From the NCBI GenBank assembly GCA_050258815.1, contig JBLMZM010000147.1, positions 1 through 6,483 on the forward strand: DNA of 6,483 nucleotides, written 5' to 3'. This document shows positions 4,693 through 6,483 of the stretch, piece after piece. The position numbers and the translations under genes were made by a program. Numbering within the stretch: the first letter of the stretch is position 1; each line of letters opens with the position of its first letter. Origin of the DNA: JAAXKN01 sp050258815. GTDB taxonomy: Bacteria > Bacteroidota > Ignavibacteria > Ignavibacteriales > SURF-24. The notes under the pieces are model-generated. The model searched no databases and was not told the origin of the DNA. It was given only the letters and a program-made list of their open reading frames with translations.

Positions 4693-6483
4693 CTAAGCCT
4701 CCACTTTTACTACCAAATCCAGGCGATCTTTGTAGGTGTCTATTTTTTTGTTGGCTTCGGCCAGGAGCTCGGCGTTACGGTCCTCTTTTTCGTTCCTTAC
4801 TTTGTCTACTGCCCTCTTGCGATCTGTAACCCTCTCCTTGAAGTTCTCCCCTATGGTCTTTATCCTCTTTTCACTCTCACGCGTCAAAAGCTCCACCTCA
4901 CGCTCCTTGTGAGACTTGAAATAGGTGATCTTCCTTAAGAGGTTCTGCTTTTCTGTCGTACGCTCCATTACAGAAAAGGCCGCAGTAAAGCCGGAGATTA
5001 TAGTTCCGATGAAAAACGTCACCGTGCCCCACTTGATGCCCCCAAGCATTACTGTCGACATCACGTCCCTTAAGCCTTCCGAAGTGTCCAGCGAACTCCT
5101 CGAACATCCGGCAAATGCCCCAATGGTAAAGACTACCAGCGTCACAATAAGGTTGTAAACCATCGAATTGTTAAAGACTGTGTGGGGGTTGAACTTTGCA
5201 TCCAGGTGAATGTTTTCAATCTTGTCTTCCAGAAAAGCAATATTCTCGCTTATCGTCGTCTCCAGCTCCTCCAGCTGATCGGTCAGCTTCTTCTTCTGGA
5301 GATTTTTCATCTCCTCTTCTTCTTTTTCCAGATGCTTTATAGCAGTGAGGTTTTCATCTATAACTATGTCGTATTGCTTAAGCTGATCGTAAACCTCCGC
5401 CATAAACTTCTGCCGGATGGTCTCTATTATCTTTTCCACAACCTTGAAGAGCTTCGCCTGCAGGGCCGATAAGGTGTAATCGGCTATCGTGTTCCTGTTT
5501 CCGATGAGCCCCGTGCTGGTCTTGTCGAGAAAAGCTATGCTCTTTTCTAATTCCTCGGTGTAAAATTCCTTTACCTTTGATTCGGCCAGCTTTGACAAAG
5601 CATCGGAAATCTTCATAAAACTAAATTCATTTATCCCGGTCTCAATAGCTATGGCAGTCTCAATTTCCTCAAGAAGATCGGCAAAATCCGCCTCGGCAAA
5701 TATCTCGTATGTAACTGCATTCCTTATGAAATACGTCATTAGTATCATGCTGTTCAGCTCAATAGCATATTCAATTGCCGCCTTGTCAAAATGCAATAAT
5801 TCATTCAGCATCATCATTGCGGCCTCGGGACTCCCGGAACGCTTTGCCGCATAGGCAAGATAAAACTTTCCTGTAATACCAGTTGAGCTTGAATTGACTG
5901 CGGCGGAAAACCTCTGTACGGCTTCATCGTAGTTCAGCTGCTTTAGATATGCAAAACCCGCATAGAGATTAATCAGGTACTGGAACTCACCTTTTAACTG
6001 AGCCTCAAGCTTCAGATTCTCCAGTGTCATAAGCGCGTTCTGCAGCAACTCGGAAGCCTTTGCGGGATTGAATAGCTTTTTATCGTAGGTTAGTATTACT
6101 GCATTAAATATCTGAACAAGAATATTGTCTTTATTTGGTTCACGCTCAATGAGCTTCAAGGTCGAAAGGGAATAATACTTTTTCTCCTGCTCCGATTTTA
6201 ATGTAGCCCATTTGGAATAAAATTCCTTGATGGTCCTGTAGCCTTCCAGAGCCGCGCTCCTTCCCCTGGATTCCACCTTTAACCATTCTTCAAATTTAGT
6301 CAGGGCCGGAGAATCGCACAACCAGAAATACGGGGCCGAAACATACCTTATAAACAGCTCCCCTTTGTCCGCCGGCAAATGAAAACTGTAGAACTGGGCG
6401 CTCTTTTTTATGAATTCTAAATAATCCACCTCCCTTTTTACAAGGTCCTGAAAGTGCTCCTTGGCATAGGTCCTGAACCTGGC
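4693..6483 (-). CDS. TPR-like, coiled-coil protein with two membrane helices, 5' end cut by window
   Basis: Family not recognised. The frame is open to the window edge, giving 596 visible residues (numbered from the edge). The first in-frame start candidate, GTG at 6429, has its only purine-rich element directly abutting it and protein-like sequence continues upstream, so the true start probably lies outside. Residues about 120-235 are helical repeats; LYAGFAYLKQLNYDEAVQRF (about 173-192) fits the TPR pattern and KFYLAYAAKRSGSPEAAMMM (about 206-225) a second unit. Residues about 375-425 form a strongly charged coiled coil with an E-rich and K-rich stretch. Two hydrophobic helices follow, about 443-460 and 482-504, separated by about 20 residues with GCSRSS. 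A second charged coiled coil fills about 508-588. This predicts a two-pass inner-membrane protein with both long arms on the same side, probably cytoplasmic, and a scaffold or interaction role. Its base composition is richer in GC than the cassette downstream, and it appears unrelated to it. Confidence 0.85.
   Translation of the reverse strand, partial: ARFRTYAKEHFQDLVKREVDYLEFIKKSAQFYSFHLPADKGELFIRYVSAPYFWLCDSPALTKFEEWLKVESRGRSAALEGYRTIKEFYSKWATLKSEQEKKYYSLSTLKLIEREPNKDNILVQIFNAVILTYDKKLFNPAKASELLQNALMTLENLKLEAQLKGEFQYLINLYAGFAYLKQLNYDEAVQRFSAAVNSSSTGITGKFYLAYAAKRSGSPEAAMMMLNELLHFDKAAIEYAIELNSMILMTYFIRNAVTYEIFAEADFADLLEEIETAIAIETGINEFSFMKISDALSKLAESKVKEFYTEELEKSIAFLDKTSTGLIGNRNTIADYTLSALQAKLFKVVEKIIETIRQKFMAEVYDQLKQYDIVIDENLTAIKHLEKEEEEMKNLQKKKLTDQLEELETTISENIAFLEDKIENIHLDAKFNPHTVFNNSMVYNLIVTLVVFTIGAFAGCSRSSLDTSEGLRDVMSTVMLGGIKWGTVTFFIGTIISGFTAAFSVMERTTEKQNLLRKITYFKSHKEREVELLTRESEKRIKTIGENFKERVTDRKRAVDKVRNEKEDRNAELLAEANKKIDTYKDRLDLVVKVEA

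Noticed and set aside
4620..4938. Plus-strand open frames overlapping the 3' end of the large protein gene
   Set aside because: Both overlap the clear minus-strand coding region, have low-complexity Leu/Phe/Pro-rich products and no family resemblance. An AGGAG near 4609 precedes an ATG that stops after two codons.
5090..5160. Lipoprotein-type cysteine (FAGC) after the first hydrophobic helix of the large protein
   Set aside because: It lies far inside the protein, hundreds of residues from any possible N-terminus, so it cannot be part of a secretion signal.
6427..6429. GTG as the start of the large TPR/membrane protein
   Set aside because: The frame stays open for 18 further codons to the window edge, the upstream residues look protein-like, and the purine-rich AAGGGAG abuts the GTG with no spacing, so the gene is treated as cut at its 5' end.
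1..6483. CRISPR array, tRNA or rRNA gene, insertion sequence ends
   Set aside because: No regularly spaced repeats, no cloverleaf-like stretch, no transposase-like protein and no terminal inverted repeats were seen on either strand.

Overview
This is an accessory carbohydrate region of a bacterial genome. Every convincing gene lies on the minus strand, so transcription runs from high to low coordinates. The DNA is AT-rich, with purine-rich ribosome binding sites before several starts. The phylum cannot be fixed from the sequence. Moderate to low GC and a surface-sugar cluster beside an unrelated TPR/membrane protein would fit many lineages, including Bacteroidota-like or Ignavibacteria-like bacteria or Firmicutes, and I do not choose between them.

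Layout in order of transcription: (1) 6483-4693 is a large protein, cut at its 5' end by the window edge, with TPR-like helical repeats, coiled coils and two closely spaced membrane helices; I do not recognise the family. (2) 4692-4322 is a 371-base stretch with no convincing gene, holding a possible promoter, two small inverted repeats and a meaningless-looking 63-codon open frame. (3) 4321-1233 is a tight four-gene cassette: acyl carrier protein, short-chain dehydrogenase/3-oxoacyl-ACP reductase-like protein, AMP-forming acyl ligase and a WecD-like GNAT acyltransferase. Spacings run from a 17-base overlap to a 22-base gap. (4) 1232-1130 is a 103-base gap with small repeats. (5) 1129-1 is a WecE/RffA-type dTDP-4-amino-4,6-dideoxygalactose transaminase, lacking only its last few codons because the window ends.

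Together the genes read as a pathway for an N-acylated 4-amino-4,6-dideoxyhexose nucleotide. The transaminase would make dTDP-Fuc4N from the 4-keto-6-deoxy sugar. In enterobacteria WecD then adds acetyl from acetyl-CoA. Here the WecD-like protein is embedded with a private ACP, a ligase able to activate a free acid, and a reductase able to make a 3-hydroxyacyl group. My inference is that the sugar carries a non-acetyl acyl group, for example a 3-hydroxyacyl chain delivered from ACP, destined for an O-antigen, capsule, S-layer or flagellin glycan. Glycosyltransferases and the dTDP-glucose synthesis genes are not in the window.

Much of the cassette is visibly AT-richer than the genes on both sides, which suggests a mosaic cluster assembled by transfer.
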